From Singulisphaera sp. GP187 (GTDB lineage: Bacteria > Planctomycetota > GCA-002687715), in assembly GCA_945907755.1 (NCBI GenBank), contig CAMDTN010000003.1, forward strand, positions 57,429 through 121,428: DNA of 64,000 nucleotides. Direction: 5' to 3'. Made by a program: the position numbers and the translations under genes. Of the stretch, positions 18,473 to 27,533 are shown one piece after another (within the stretch, counting starts at the first letter, position 1; the number at the start of each line of letters is the position of its first letter). Below the pieces are notes generated by a model, which was given only the letters and a program-made list of their open reading frames with translations, searched no databases and was not told where the DNA came from.

Positions 18473-19929
18473 TTCAGCAGCGACAGTTGCTGCACACGGG
18501 TGGCCATCATCAGCGACGCGTTGTACAGGCCTTCTTGCTGCTTCAAGTTGATCATGACTTCGGCCATGTCCACATCGGCCTCGCTACTGCGCAGGCTCTC
18601 AAGAGTGACATCCAAGTCGGCGAGGCGCTCGCCCGTGCGCTCGATCTGCGACGACCGCCCGCCCAAACGAGCGATAGCCGAGCTGAGCGTGCCAGTGCCG
18701 CGATCCAAATCGGCCATGGCGCTGTTCAGTTGCGCGCTCACTTCCGCCGGCGGCAGCGTGCTATTGCTGAGGATGTCGCGAATGGCGAGCAGTGCGTCGA
18801 ACACATTCGAGCTGGTGCCATAGCGCACTTCGGTGGTGCCGCTGCGGTTGATGCCGCGAGCGTCCACATGCAGCACCGCGCCGGTTTCGCTGTCCACAAC
18901 TTGCTGGGCGTTGTTGCTGAAATCAATGGCCACACTGGTGACGCCACCGTCGGTTGACATCGTGCCGCGGCCATTCACGCCGACGCTGGCATTGCTGAGG
19001 CTGGGTGTCAGTGCGGACACATCCACAAACAGCTTCTCGCCGTTGGCCCCGGTGACTTCTAAATTGGTTTCGCTGCCAGTGAAAGTTTGCGCAGGGCCGC
19101 CGTTCAGGCTGATGCTGCCGGCGCCGGTGGCATCGGTGCTCAAGACAATGGATGCACCGCTGCCGAGAACCGTGTCGGCTGCAACGGACGAAACGCCGGG
19201 CTTAAGGCCGGTTATCGGATCGGTGCCGTTCGCCGTTGGTGTGGCGCCAAATAGTGTTTGCGTATGCCGCAACAGCAAGCGGTCGAAGCCGGTGCCCGAA
19301 TCTGAGCCCGCTCCTACGAGCGCACCTGTGGTGCCGTTGAAAGTTGTGGCGCTGCGCGGGCCCGACGCGAACACTTCGCTGCCAGGCAGCGTGAGTTCGT
19401 GAAAAACCGAAGGCGCCACTTCCACCGCGTAACTGCTGTTGTCTCCGGCATAGCTGACGCGCTGCAAGCCGTCGCTGCCCGTGACCATGCGGTAGGGCAC
19501 GGTGCTGCTGCGCGTGCCTGCGAATAAGTGCCGTCCATCGATTTGTGTGTTGGCCGCAGTGAGAACATTGCCCAAGATGGCTTCTAATTCGGCGGCGATA
19601 GCGGCGCGGTCGCCGGGGGCCATCGTGCCGTTGGCGCCTTGCACCGCTAGTTCGCGGGCACGCGACAGCGAATCAGTGATGTCGCTGAGCGCAGCAGTGG
19701 AGCTATCGAGGTAAGCCTGCCCGCGTTCGCCCGCAGAGATATGTCGTGAAATAGCTTCGCGCTGCGCGGTCAAGTCCATCACGCGGCGCGTGGCGGCGGG
19801 GTCGTCCGATGGCCGTTGCAAACGCTGGCCGGTGGTCAGCTGCGTCTGGCTCTTGAACATCTGCCCATAGTTGCGAAACACAGAGTTGCGCAACTGGCCC
19901 AAGACTTCATTGAGTGAGATGCGTTCCAT
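18463..19929 (-). CDS. flgL: Flagellar hook-associated protein FlgL
   Basis: LRNSVFRNYGQMFKSQTQLTTGQRLQRPSDDPAATRRVMDL and C-terminal DVDMAEVMINLKQQEGLYNASLMMATRVQQLSLLNWL. Confidence 0.92.
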   Translation of the reverse strand: MERISLNEVLGQLRNSVFRNYGQMFKSQTQLTTGQRLQRPSDDPAATRRVMDLTAQREAISRHISAGERGQAYLDSSTAALSDITDSLSRARELAVQGANGTMAPGDRAAIAAELEAILGNVLTAANTQIDGRHLFAGTRSSTVPYRMVTGSDGLQRVSYAGDNSSYAVEVAPSVFHELTLPGSEVFASGPRSATTFNGTTGALVGAGSDSGTGFDRLLLRHTQTLFGATPTANGTDPITGLKPGVSSVAADTVLGSGASIVLSTDATGAGSISLNGGPAQTFTGSETNLEVTGANGEKLFVDVSALTPSLSNASVGVNGRGTMSTDGGVTSVAIDFSNNAQQVVDSETGAVLHVDARGINRSGTTEVRYGTSSNVFDALLAIRDILSNSTLPPAEVSAQLNSAMADLDRGTGTLSSAIARLGGRSSQIERTGERLADLDVTLESLRSSEADVDMAEVMINLKQQEGLYNASLMMATRVQQLSLLNWL

Positions 19930-19931
19930 AA

Positions 19932-22271
19932 TCAGCGTGCCATGTCGAGCAGGACGTCGTTGACTTCCTGCATGGTTTGCAGATAGCGGCCTGCTACCTG
20001 GTAAAGCTGCTGGAACTGCTCCATCAGAAGCAATTCTTCATCCAAGTTCACGCCAGATTCGCTTTCGCGTTTGGCTTCGAGCGATTCCAACACCAAAGAC
20101 TGGGTGTCCAATGCGGTGGCCGAGCGCGCCGATTCGCCGCCCAATTCGGTGACCAAGCTGCGATAGAAGGAATCGGCGGTGGAATTGCCGAGGCCTTCGA
20201 TTTGAGTGTCCTGCAACGCCATCATGCGCAGCAAGTTGCCGTTGTTGCTGCTGCCGGCGTCCAGTCCAGCGCTGAACATCGTGGGGTCTGCTTCCAGCGC
20301 GGCGTTGACACCAATGTTGGTGGCGTCGGAGCCGGTGAAGAAAGCATTAAGGCCGATAGCGGCCAGCACATCGGCGCTGTCGCCGTCGGCCACGAGATCA
20401 ATGCTGAAGCGTTCACCCGAAGCACTGTCCAGATTGCCGGGGCCGAAGCGGATCTTGGTGCCGTCGATCAGCCCGAGTTCGCTATCAGGCGTGTATCCCT
20501 GGCCCACATCCAGTACTCCAACGATTTGGCCCGTGGCCGCGTCGCGCGCTTCCACTTGCAAGCCCGGCGTCACACCGATGGTGCCAGCGCCAAGTGGCGT
20601 GAACACCAGCGTGCGCGATGTCCCCGCATAGGTGCCGCTGGTCTTCACTGTCACGCTGTGATCGGAACCGGTCTCTAAGGCGGTGGACAAACCCAGCAAC
20701 GCGGCAGGCGCACCTACGCCGTCGGTGATTTTCAAAGTTGAGGTGGTGCCGTTGCTGTTCGAGCGCAACACGATGCGGCCATCCACCACAGATGCCGTGG
20801 CGCCCGATAACTGCGCATTCATCGTGGCGGCTACTTCTTGCAGAGTGGCAGCAGCGGGCACGGCGAATGATGCTGGGTTGAAGCTGATGGTTTGCGGCGT
20901 GCCGCCATCCACAGCGACGGTCATGGCCGCAGCGCTGGACAGATTGATTGGGCCAGTCGCGCCCACGAGGCTCGCTTCGGCCGCGCCGAATGTGCGCCCG
21001 AGGTTTTCTTGCGGCAACACACGGTTGCTGAAATCGAAGCGCTTGTTGCTGGCAGATTGCAATCGCAGCGTGCCAGTGGGATCGACCACCGCATCCAGCC
21101 CTGGAATGTTGTCCAGTGCAGTCTTCAGATCGCCCACGGTCATGCTGTTCGGGTCGATGACAATGCGCGTGCGCGTGACCACACCGGTTGCGGTGTCGGT
21201 CATGTTCACCACCAACTCGCCTTGACTGATGTCGAAGGGCAAGCCCGCTGTTGCCAAGCGGTCGTCACTGACAGTGCCGGAGCCATTCACATCCACGAAG
21301 GGCGTGGTACTGGCGAGTTGCGAGAAGCCACCCGCAGGCGGCACGCCGGTGGAGTGGCGCTTGTTGAACTCGAAGATCATGTTGCCGGCCAGTTTGTTCA
21401 GCGACTGCATGCGCTCTGCAGTGCTCTGCCCGGCGAGGTCCATGAGGGCGCGGAGTTTGCCGCTCTTAGGGCGGAACGCCGCACTCCCGCGCAGCGCTTT
21501 CACTTCGAAGCCGTCGCTGGCGAGACCGGTGTCTTTGATGTCCAAATCCACCACGCCTTGAGGGCTGACCAAGAGCGTTCCGCCGCTGACCACATTCAAG
21601 CGGCCTGATGCATCGCGACGCGCTTGCACATCCACATGGTCGGCGAGTTCGCGCAACAGTTGTTCTTGGCGGTCCAGCAGACCGGGTGCGACTTGACCGT
21701 TGATGCGGTTCGCGGCGATCTGGTCGTTCACCCCGGCAATTTGGTGCGCGAGGTTGTTGACGGTGTCGACTTCGGCAGCCGCAGCCGCTTCGAACGAAGC
21801 GCCGATGCCGCCGAGTTGCTGTTGCAACAATTGGAACGAATCCGCGAGCCCGCGTCCCGATTGCAACACGGAAGTGCGCAGTCCTGAATCGTCCGGATCG
21901 CTTGAAAGGGCAGATAAGGAACCTTGGAAGTGCGCCATCACGCTGGCGAGACCGTTAGGCCCCGGCTCTTGGAACACGCCTTCCAATTCCAACAGATACG
22001 CGCGCACTGTGCCTTGGCGGCTGACTTCGCTGCCTTGCGCCCGCAAGCGCCCGAACAGCAAGTCGTCGCTGACGCGCTCCACCGCGCTCAAGTCCACGCC
22101 GCGTCCAATCCAGAGGTTGCCGCTGCTGGAAGTGGGGCTGAGCGAGCTCAGTTGCACGCGCTGGCGGGTGTAGCCCGGCGTGGTGGCGTTGGTCAGATTG
22201 TGGCCGATCACTTGCAGCGCGCGTTGCGCAGTGGTGATGGCGGAAAGAGCGGTTTGGAATCCGATGCTCAT
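19932..22271 (-). CDS. flgK: Flagellar hook-associated protein FlgK
   Basis: GFQTALSAITTAQRALQVIGHNLTNATTPGYTRQRV; C-terminal SGVNLDEELLLMEQFQQLYQVAGRYLQTMQEVNDVLLDM. Confidence 0.95.
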   Translation of the reverse strand: MSIGFQTALSAITTAQRALQVIGHNLTNATTPGYTRQRVQLSSLSPTSSSGNLWIGRGVDLSAVERVSDDLLFGRLRAQGSEVSRQGTVRAYLLELEGVFQEPGPNGLASVMAHFQGSLSALSSDPDDSGLRTSVLQSGRGLADSFQLLQQQLGGIGASFEAAAAAEVDTVNNLAHQIAGVNDQIAANRINGQVAPGLLDRQEQLLRELADHVDVQARRDASGRLNVVSGGTLLVSPQGVVDLDIKDTGLASDGFEVKALRGSAAFRPKSGKLRALMDLAGQSTAERMQSLNKLAGNMIFEFNKRHSTGVPPAGGFSQLASTTPFVDVNGSGTVSDDRLATAGLPFDISQGELVVNMTDTATGVVTRTRIVIDPNSMTVGDLKTALDNIPGLDAVVDPTGTLRLQSASNKRFDFSNRVLPQENLGRTFGAAEASLVGATGPINLSSAAAMTVAVDGGTPQTISFNPASFAVPAAATLQEVAATMNAQLSGATASVVDGRIVLRSNSNGTTSTLKITDGVGAPAALLGLSTALETGSDHSVTVKTSGTYAGTSRTLVFTPLGAGTIGVTPGLQVEARDAATGQIVGVLDVGQGYTPDSELGLIDGTKIRFGPGNLDSASGERFSIDLVADGDSADVLAAIGLNAFFTGSDATNIGVNAALEADPTMFSAGLDAGSSNNGNLLRMMALQDTQIEGLGNSTADSFYRSLVTELGGESARSATALDTQSLVLESLEAKRESESGVNLDEELLLMEQFQQLYQVAGRYLQTMQEVNDVLLDMAR

Positions 22272-22272
22272 G

Positions 22273-22818
22273 TCAGAGCTCCGTGCTGATGACGCGGCGC
22301 ACCGGAGGCAGCATGCTGCTCTGGGCACTGCGGTTGTAGGTAACGGGTTCGTCGCCGCCGCCGAAGACGGTGTGCACGATGGCGCGGTGCAAGTCCAGGC
22401 CGCAGCGCACCACTGCGGCGTTCGCGCGGTTCACCGCGCGAATCGCTTCCAGTGCAACAACCAGTGCGCTGCGTGCTGTGCTGAAGCGCTCGCGGTCTTG
22501 CGGCAAGGTGATGCTTTCCAGTTGGGTCAAGCGGATGCGATCTGCGCCCATGTTCAAGCGGCGGCCCACGGCCGTGAACACGCGCAGGCGGCGGCGCGTG
22601 AGTTCTTCGAGGCGCGCGAGTAGCGGGGAGGCGCCTTTCAAGCAGGCCTCCAAGCCCGGCATGTCTTGCACGCGCAACGCTTCGCGCTGTGCTTGCAACA
22701 CCAATAGCAGTTCTTGCTGCAAGGTGGTTTCATCCTCCATCCACGCCATCAACAGATCCACATCCGCGCTGGCAAGAGAGGTGGCAACGGTTCCGATCAC
22801 AGGGGCAGTAATGTTCAT
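22273..22818 (-). CDS. flgN: FlgN-like flagellar export chaperone
   Basis: Helical protein between flgJ and flgK; LMAWMEDETTLQQELLLVLQAQREAL. Confidence 0.65.
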   Translation of the reverse strand: MNITAPVIGTVATSLASADVDLLMAWMEDETTLQQELLLVLQAQREALRVQDMPGLEACLKGASPLLARLEELTRRRLRVFTAVGRRLNMGADRIRLTQLESITLPQDRERFSTARSALVVALEAIRAVNRANAAVVRCGLDLHRAIVHTVFGGGDEPVTYNRSAQSSMLPPVRRVISTEL

Positions 22819-23096
22819 TTGCGTGGCTCCTTTACGGCATCTGCGTCCATGGTTTGCAAGATGGATTCCCGCAAACCGGTGCCGCCGCCATCGCACAATT
22901 GCTGCGCAAGGTGTTCGTCGAACAGGCCTTCGTAAACAGAACTGCCCGGCCCGCCGCCAAAGAGGCCTTCAGGCAAGCTCTGGCGCATCTCTTTCACCAG
23001 CAGCGACATGAACACGCATTCCAACTGCTCTGCCGCTTCCTCGCGGCCCTGCACTGGTGCGCGCGACGGGTCGATGTTCAGTGGTTGAATGCTCAT
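22815..23096 (-). CDS. flgJ: FlgJ-like rod-binding protein (single domain)
   Basis: EAAEQLECVFMSLLVKEMRQSLPEGLFGGGPGSSVYEGLFDEHLAQQL. Confidence 0.88.
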   Translation of the reverse strand: MSIQPLNIDPSRAPVQGREEAAEQLECVFMSLLVKEMRQSLPEGLFGGGPGSSVYEGLFDEHLAQQLCDGGGTGLRESILQTMDADAVKEPRK

Positions 23097-24187
23097 TGCA
23101 CGATCAACTCCGCTTGCAGTGCGCCTTGTTCTTTCAACATCTGGAAGATGGTGATCAAATCCAATGGCGACACACCTAAGGCTTTCAACGCTGCCGCCAG
23201 TTCGCCTGCGCCCACGGCGCCAGGAAGCATGCGGATGGGCGTGCTGTTTTCGGTGATGGACACATCGCTCTTCGGAATCACTTCCGTGCTGCCGGAATTG
23301 TTGAAGGGGTTCGGTTGCGAGACATCGAAGGCCTCCTTCACCGAAATAGACAGGTTTGAGTGCGTGATGGCCACCGGGAGCACCACCACATCGCCGCCAG
23401 CCACAATGGTGCCGCTGCGTTCGTTGATGACTACGCTGGCGCGCGGGGTGACGCGCACTTTCAATTCACCCAGCTTGGCCACGCATCCGACAACATCGCG
23501 GCGATCGGCTTCGCTCAGTTTGATTTCGATGGCAAGGCCATCCACCGCACGCGCGCTGCCGGGCAAGATTTTGTTGATTTCTTCAGCAAGGTTCTTCGCC
23601 GTTTCATAGCTGGCTTTGCGCAAGTGCATCACCACTTTGCCGTCTGGTGCCAGTATTTTCTGTTGCACTTCCAATTCCACGATGGCGCCGCCAGGGATGC
23701 GCCCTGCGGTGGGGTGATTGATGGTTTCCTTGCTGCCAGTGGCGCCGGAAGCTGATACCGCGCCGGTCAGCACGGGGCCTTCAGCGATGGCATACACCGT
23801 GCGGTTGTCGAAACCCACCAATTGCGTGGCCACCAATTGGCCGCCGCGCAAAGAGCTGGCGTCGCCCATGCTGGCAACAGTGATGTCGATGCGTGCGCCG
23901 GTGCGCGTGAAGGGCGGGAGCGTCGCCGTGACCATCACCACGCCCAAGTTGTCGGGGTTGATCTGCGCGGGCAAGAAATTGTTGCCCAAGCGTTTCAGCA
24001 GGTTCGCCGCCATTTGGCGCGCGGCAACGCCGCGATCGCCAGTGCCGTTCAAACCCACCACCAGCCCGATGCCGCGGATCTGGTTGTCGCGCACGCCGGA
24101 GATCTCCACGAGGTCGCGGATTCTGGCTTGCGCGCCAACAGTGGCGCAGAGGGCGAGCAAAAGTGCAGCAATAGTCGTAATGCGCAT
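23093..24187 (-). CDS. flgI: Flagellar P-ring protein FlgI
   Basis: RIRDLVEISGVRDNQIRGIGLVVGLNGTGD; C-terminal LKALGVSPLDLITIFQMLKEQGALQAELIVQ. Confidence 0.97.
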   Translation of the reverse strand: MRITTIAALLLALCATVGAQARIRDLVEISGVRDNQIRGIGLVVGLNGTGDRGVAARQMAANLLKRLGNNFLPAQINPDNLGVVMVTATLPPFTRTGARIDITVASMGDASSLRGGQLVATQLVGFDNRTVYAIAEGPVLTGAVSASGATGSKETINHPTAGRIPGGAIVELEVQQKILAPDGKVVMHLRKASYETAKNLAEEINKILPGSARAVDGLAIEIKLSEADRRDVVGCVAKLGELKVRVTPRASVVINERSGTIVAGGDVVVLPVAITHSNLSISVKEAFDVSQPNPFNNSGSTEVIPKSDVSITENSTPIRMLPGAVGAGELAAALKALGVSPLDLITIFQMLKEQGALQAELIVQ

Positions 24188-24197
24188 GAGGTGTTTC

Positions 24198-24782
24198 TCA
24201 GAACGGCCAGACATGGTCAACGAGTTCCGACAACCAACCCTTATTGGTGGCGCGGCTCAAGGGGCCATCGCCCTCGTAAACAATCGAAGCGTTGGCGATG
24301 TTCTCGCTCATGACGCTGTTGAATCCGGTGATGTCATAGGGGCGCACCACTCCTGTGATGCGCACCGTCTTCTTCTCTTTGTCCATGATGACTTGGCGGC
24401 GGCCTTCGATGATCAAGTTGCCATTGGGCTGGACATCGATGACCACCACGGAAAGGCGCGTCTGAAAGCTGCCTTCCTTGTCGTACTGGCCGTCGCCGCT
24501 GAACTCGCGCGTGTTCGTGGCGCTCATGCCTGGCAGTGTGCCGAAGGCGTTGGGCAGCACAGCAAAGCTGCTCAGCGCCGCGTTCAGCGAGCCGCTCTTG
24601 CCGAAGTCCGATTGCTCTTTGTTCTTGATGGTCTGCTTTTCAGAGATCATCACCATCAGCAAGTCGCCGACTTGGCGCGCGATGGCGTCGCTGGTTAGCG
24701 ACGGCATCGGACGCGTGGCGTTCCAAAGTGATTGCGCCGGCAGCGTGGCGGCCAGCAGCAAGATGAGCGAGGCGAGTTTCAT
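24198..24782 (-). CDS. flgH: Flagellar L-ring protein FlgH
   Basis: IARQVGDLLMVMISEKQTIKNK; GNLIIEGRRQVIMDKEKKTVRITGVVRPYDITGFNSVMSENIANASIVYEGDGPL. Confidence 0.95.
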   Translation of the reverse strand: MKLASLILLLAATLPAQSLWNATRPMPSLTSDAIARQVGDLLMVMISEKQTIKNKEQSDFGKSGSLNAALSSFAVLPNAFGTLPGMSATNTREFSGDGQYDKEGSFQTRLSVVVIDVQPNGNLIIEGRRQVIMDKEKKTVRITGVVRPYDITGFNSVMSENIANASIVYEGDGPLSRATNKGWLSELVDHVWPF

Positions 24783-25756
24783 GGTGATTGCTCCTTTGTG
24801 GGCGTCAGTTGCACGCGCACGGTGCGGCTGTCGATGACTTCTGCTGAAAGCACTCTGTTGCCGGGGCGCGTTTTTACCGACACGCGTTCGCCCGTGGCGC
24901 CGTCGCCTTGCACCAGACCTTCACCGCGCACGGTGAGTCGTCCGCTGACGATCTCGATGACCACAGGGTCGCCACGCACAACGGCGGGTGGGCGGCGGAA
25001 ATCGGACAGTTGCAGCGCGCGGCCAACTTCGATGCGGCCCTTGGGCAGCAGGCCGATCACAATTTGAGGCGCATCGATAGGTGCTGGCGGCAAGGCTGCG
25101 GATGGCATTTGCACTAACTTCACATCGTCGCTGCTGAGGGCGCGACCAGGCAGCAGCATGCGTGCCGCCACCAGCACGCGCACTTCGGTGGCCAGCAGCA
25201 GTTCCACTTCCACTGCAGGCCCCGGTGCGCCATCGACGACAGCACGCACTTGCACGCGCACGCGCGCAGGCAGAGGATCGCTGGTGCTCACCACGGCGCG
25301 GAAACTGGTGCAAAACCTGCCAGCGGGGGCGCGCAGTGCCGCAGGGGCGGCAGCCAGCGAAAGGCGCGCATCGGCTGTGCCCAAGCGTTCTGCCACGGCA
25401 CGGCGTGCGAGCAAACCCACTTCCTCGCTAGACAAACGCACTTCATCAGTTTGCACGCGACAAGCGTCGGCGCCAGTGATGCGCACGCGCAAGTTCGGTG
25501 CCGCGCGAAGCAGCAGGGCGCTCACTGTTTCGCGAGTGAGGATGCGGCCTTCGCCAGGCGCGGGCGCGGTGCCTAGGACCAAGTTGTGCGCCGCGAGCAA
25601 GCGCTCGGGGTCGTCGGCATATAGGTCGGCAATGTCGACCAAGCGCAGTTGCAAACCGCGCGCGTTGGCATCGGCACGCAGGTGCACCACCAAATCCGTA
25701 GTGTCGGGGCTCACGCCGCCGCTCAAGATTCCGAGGATGAGTGCGATGAGGGTCAT
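24779..25756 (-). CDS. flgA: Flagellar P-ring assembly protein FlgA
   Basis: SAF-like segment VAARMLLPGRALSSDDVKLVQ; C-terminal GERVSVKTRPGNRVLSAEVIDSRTVRVQL; gene context. Confidence 0.9.
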   Translation of the reverse strand: MTLIALILGILSGGVSPDTTDLVVHLRADANARGLQLRLVDIADLYADDPERLLAAHNLVLGTAPAPGEGRILTRETVSALLLRAAPNLRVRITGADACRVQTDEVRLSSEEVGLLARRAVAERLGTADARLSLAAAPAALRAPAGRFCTSFRAVVSTSDPLPARVRVQVRAVVDGAPGPAVEVELLLATEVRVLVAARMLLPGRALSSDDVKLVQMPSAALPPAPIDAPQIVIGLLPKGRIEVGRALQLSDFRRPPAVVRGDPVVIEIVSGRLTVRGEGLVQGDGATGERVSVKTRPGNRVLSAEVIDSRTVRVQLTPTKEQSP

Positions 25757-25759
25757 GGT

Positions 25760-26539
25760 TTAGCGGCTCAGGTTGTTGGCAGTGTTCAGCATCTCGTCAG
25801 CAACTTTGATGGCCTTCGAGTTGGTCTCGAAAGCGCGCTGGGCGAGGATCAACGAGATGAGTTCATTGGCAACATCAACATTGGAACGCTCGGTGTAGCC
25901 GTGCATCAGCGTGCCGGCGCCATTGGTGCCAGGCTGCACGGTTTGCGGGTCGCCCGAGTTGGCCGTGACCTGATAAAGGTTGCCGCCCGATGACGACAGC
26001 CCCGCAGGGTTTACGAAACGGATCAGTTTCAATTGGCCGATCTGGTTTGTTGCTTCGCCCTGTTGATAACTGACGGTGCCGTCCGCCGTGATGTCGATGC
26101 GCACCGCTTCTTGGGGGATGTTCAGCCCCGGTACCAGCTTGAGGCCTTGCGCTGTCACCAAGTCGCCGTTGGCGTCTTTGAAGAAGCGCCCGTCGCGCGA
26201 GAACAAGCGCTCGCCGCCCAAGCCCTGCAATTCGAAGAAGCCGTCACCAGAGATAGCCACATCGAAGTTGCCGCCGGTTTGCGACATGGTGCCAGGCGTG
26301 AACACTTTGGTGGTGCTCACCAAGCGACTGCCGCTGCCCACTTGCGCGCCCGCCATGCCAGAGCCGTTGGCGTTCATGGCGCCGGGCTGCTGCAAGGTGG
26401 TGTACAGCAAGTCTTCGAAGTGCGTCATGCTGCGCTTGAAGCCCGAGGTCTGCACATTGGCCAAGTTGTTGGCAATGACATCCAGCTCGGATTGTTGGGC
26501 CTGCATTCCAGAGGCCGCGGTGTACATAGCTTTAATCAT
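25760..26539 (-). CDS. flgG: Flagellar distal rod protein FlgG
   Basis: MYTAASGMQAQQSELDVIANNLANVQTSGFKRSMTHFEDLLY; C-terminal ERSNVDVANELISLILAQRAFETNSKAIKVADEMLNTANNL. Confidence 0.97.
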   Translation of the reverse strand: MIKAMYTAASGMQAQQSELDVIANNLANVQTSGFKRSMTHFEDLLYTTLQQPGAMNANGSGMAGAQVGSGSRLVSTTKVFTPGTMSQTGGNFDVAISGDGFFELQGLGGERLFSRDGRFFKDANGDLVTAQGLKLVPGLNIPQEAVRIDITADGTVSYQQGEATNQIGQLKLIRFVNPAGLSSSGGNLYQVTANSGDPQTVQPGTNGAGTLMHGYTERSNVDVANELISLILAQRAFETNSKAIKVADEMLNTANNLSR

Positions 26540-26559
26540 GGTGTGTTTCCTCGCCGGGC

Positions 26560-27273
26560 TCAGCCGCGGCCGATTAATTTCTCGTAGCTGCGGTTAAGAA
26601 CGCTGATGACCCGTTGTGCGGATTCGAATTCGCGGTTGGCGGCGATCATGCCCACCAAGCCAGCCACGCCGCGCTCGGCGGGCATTTCCAACATGCGCCC
26701 TTTCACCATGGCTTCGTCCACATTGGTGAGCGCAGCGCCGGAGGGATTCAAGAACAAGGTGTCGCCTGCGCGTTCCAGCGCGCTGCGGTCGGCCACATCG
26801 GCGACACGCAAAGCGCCCAGCACTTGGCCGTCTTGCATCAGAGTGCCGCCGTCGCGGATTTCCACCGGGCCGCCATCAGGCTGCCCTTGCAGCGAACCGG
26901 AGGCTCCTTGCACGGCGTAGCCAGCGCGGGTCACCAGCGTGCCGCTAGCATTCAGCATGAAATCGCCATTGCGTGTCAGAGCTGCGCCTTGGGGTGTGTC
27001 CACTACGAAGAAGCCATTGCCGGAAATGGCTGCAGCCAAGGGCGATTGCGAAACGGTCATGATCCCGCCTTGGAATGAGGTTGTTTCTTTCACCTCAACC
27101 AGCGAGGCCTCGCGGCCCAGTTCTCTGTCGAGATCCGTGGAGAACGCGCGCACCGCCATCCCGCGGGGCACATATCCAGGCGTGTTTGCGTTCACCGCGT
27201 TGGCGGTTGCGATTTCCAACTGCGTCATGCATGCGGCCATGCTGGATGCAGCGGCGTGGAATCCATCGTTCAT
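26560..27273 (-). CDS. flgF: Flagellar basal-body rod protein (FlgF-like)
   Basis: MNDGFHAAASSMAACMTQLEIATANAVNANTPGYVPRGMAV; C-terminal AANREFESAQRVISVLNRSYEKLIGRG. Confidence 0.8.
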   Translation of the reverse strand: MNDGFHAAASSMAACMTQLEIATANAVNANTPGYVPRGMAVRAFSTDLDRELGREASLVEVKETTSFQGGIMTVSQSPLAAAISGNGFFVVDTPQGAALTRNGDFMLNASGTLVTRAGYAVQGASGSLQGQPDGGPVEIRDGGTLMQDGQVLGALRVADVADRSALERAGDTLFLNPSGAALTNVDEAMVKGRMLEMPAERGVAGLVGMIAANREFESAQRVISVLNRSYEKLIGRG

Positions 27274-27318
27274 GCGAGTCTCCGGGCCCAGAGTGGACAG
27301 GCCCCGCACATGTGCACA

Positions 27319-27333
27319 GCAAGTGCAGTGCCG
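27319..27333 (-). promoter_or_regulatory. Sigma-54-like promoter candidate upstream of flgF
   Basis: Minus strand CGGCACTGCACTTGC versus TGGCACG-N4-TTGC; GG/GC at correct spacing, about 46 nt from start codon. Confidence 0.4.
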
Positions 27334-27533
27334 TGGCGTGGCGTCGCAACGCACGAATGATGCAAGTCGTTGTTGCAGCCCAGCTCACTGGTTTTCCGCT
27401 GCTTTGCAGCAGCGCCAATGTGACGCAATTCACTACAGTTGCGCGCTCCAAGGCTTGCGGACGAGCTGCGCATCCGCTGCAATTCCCGGCGAGTGTCAAC
27501 CCATGAGCAGGCGCTGTCCAGCATGCGGCGGCC

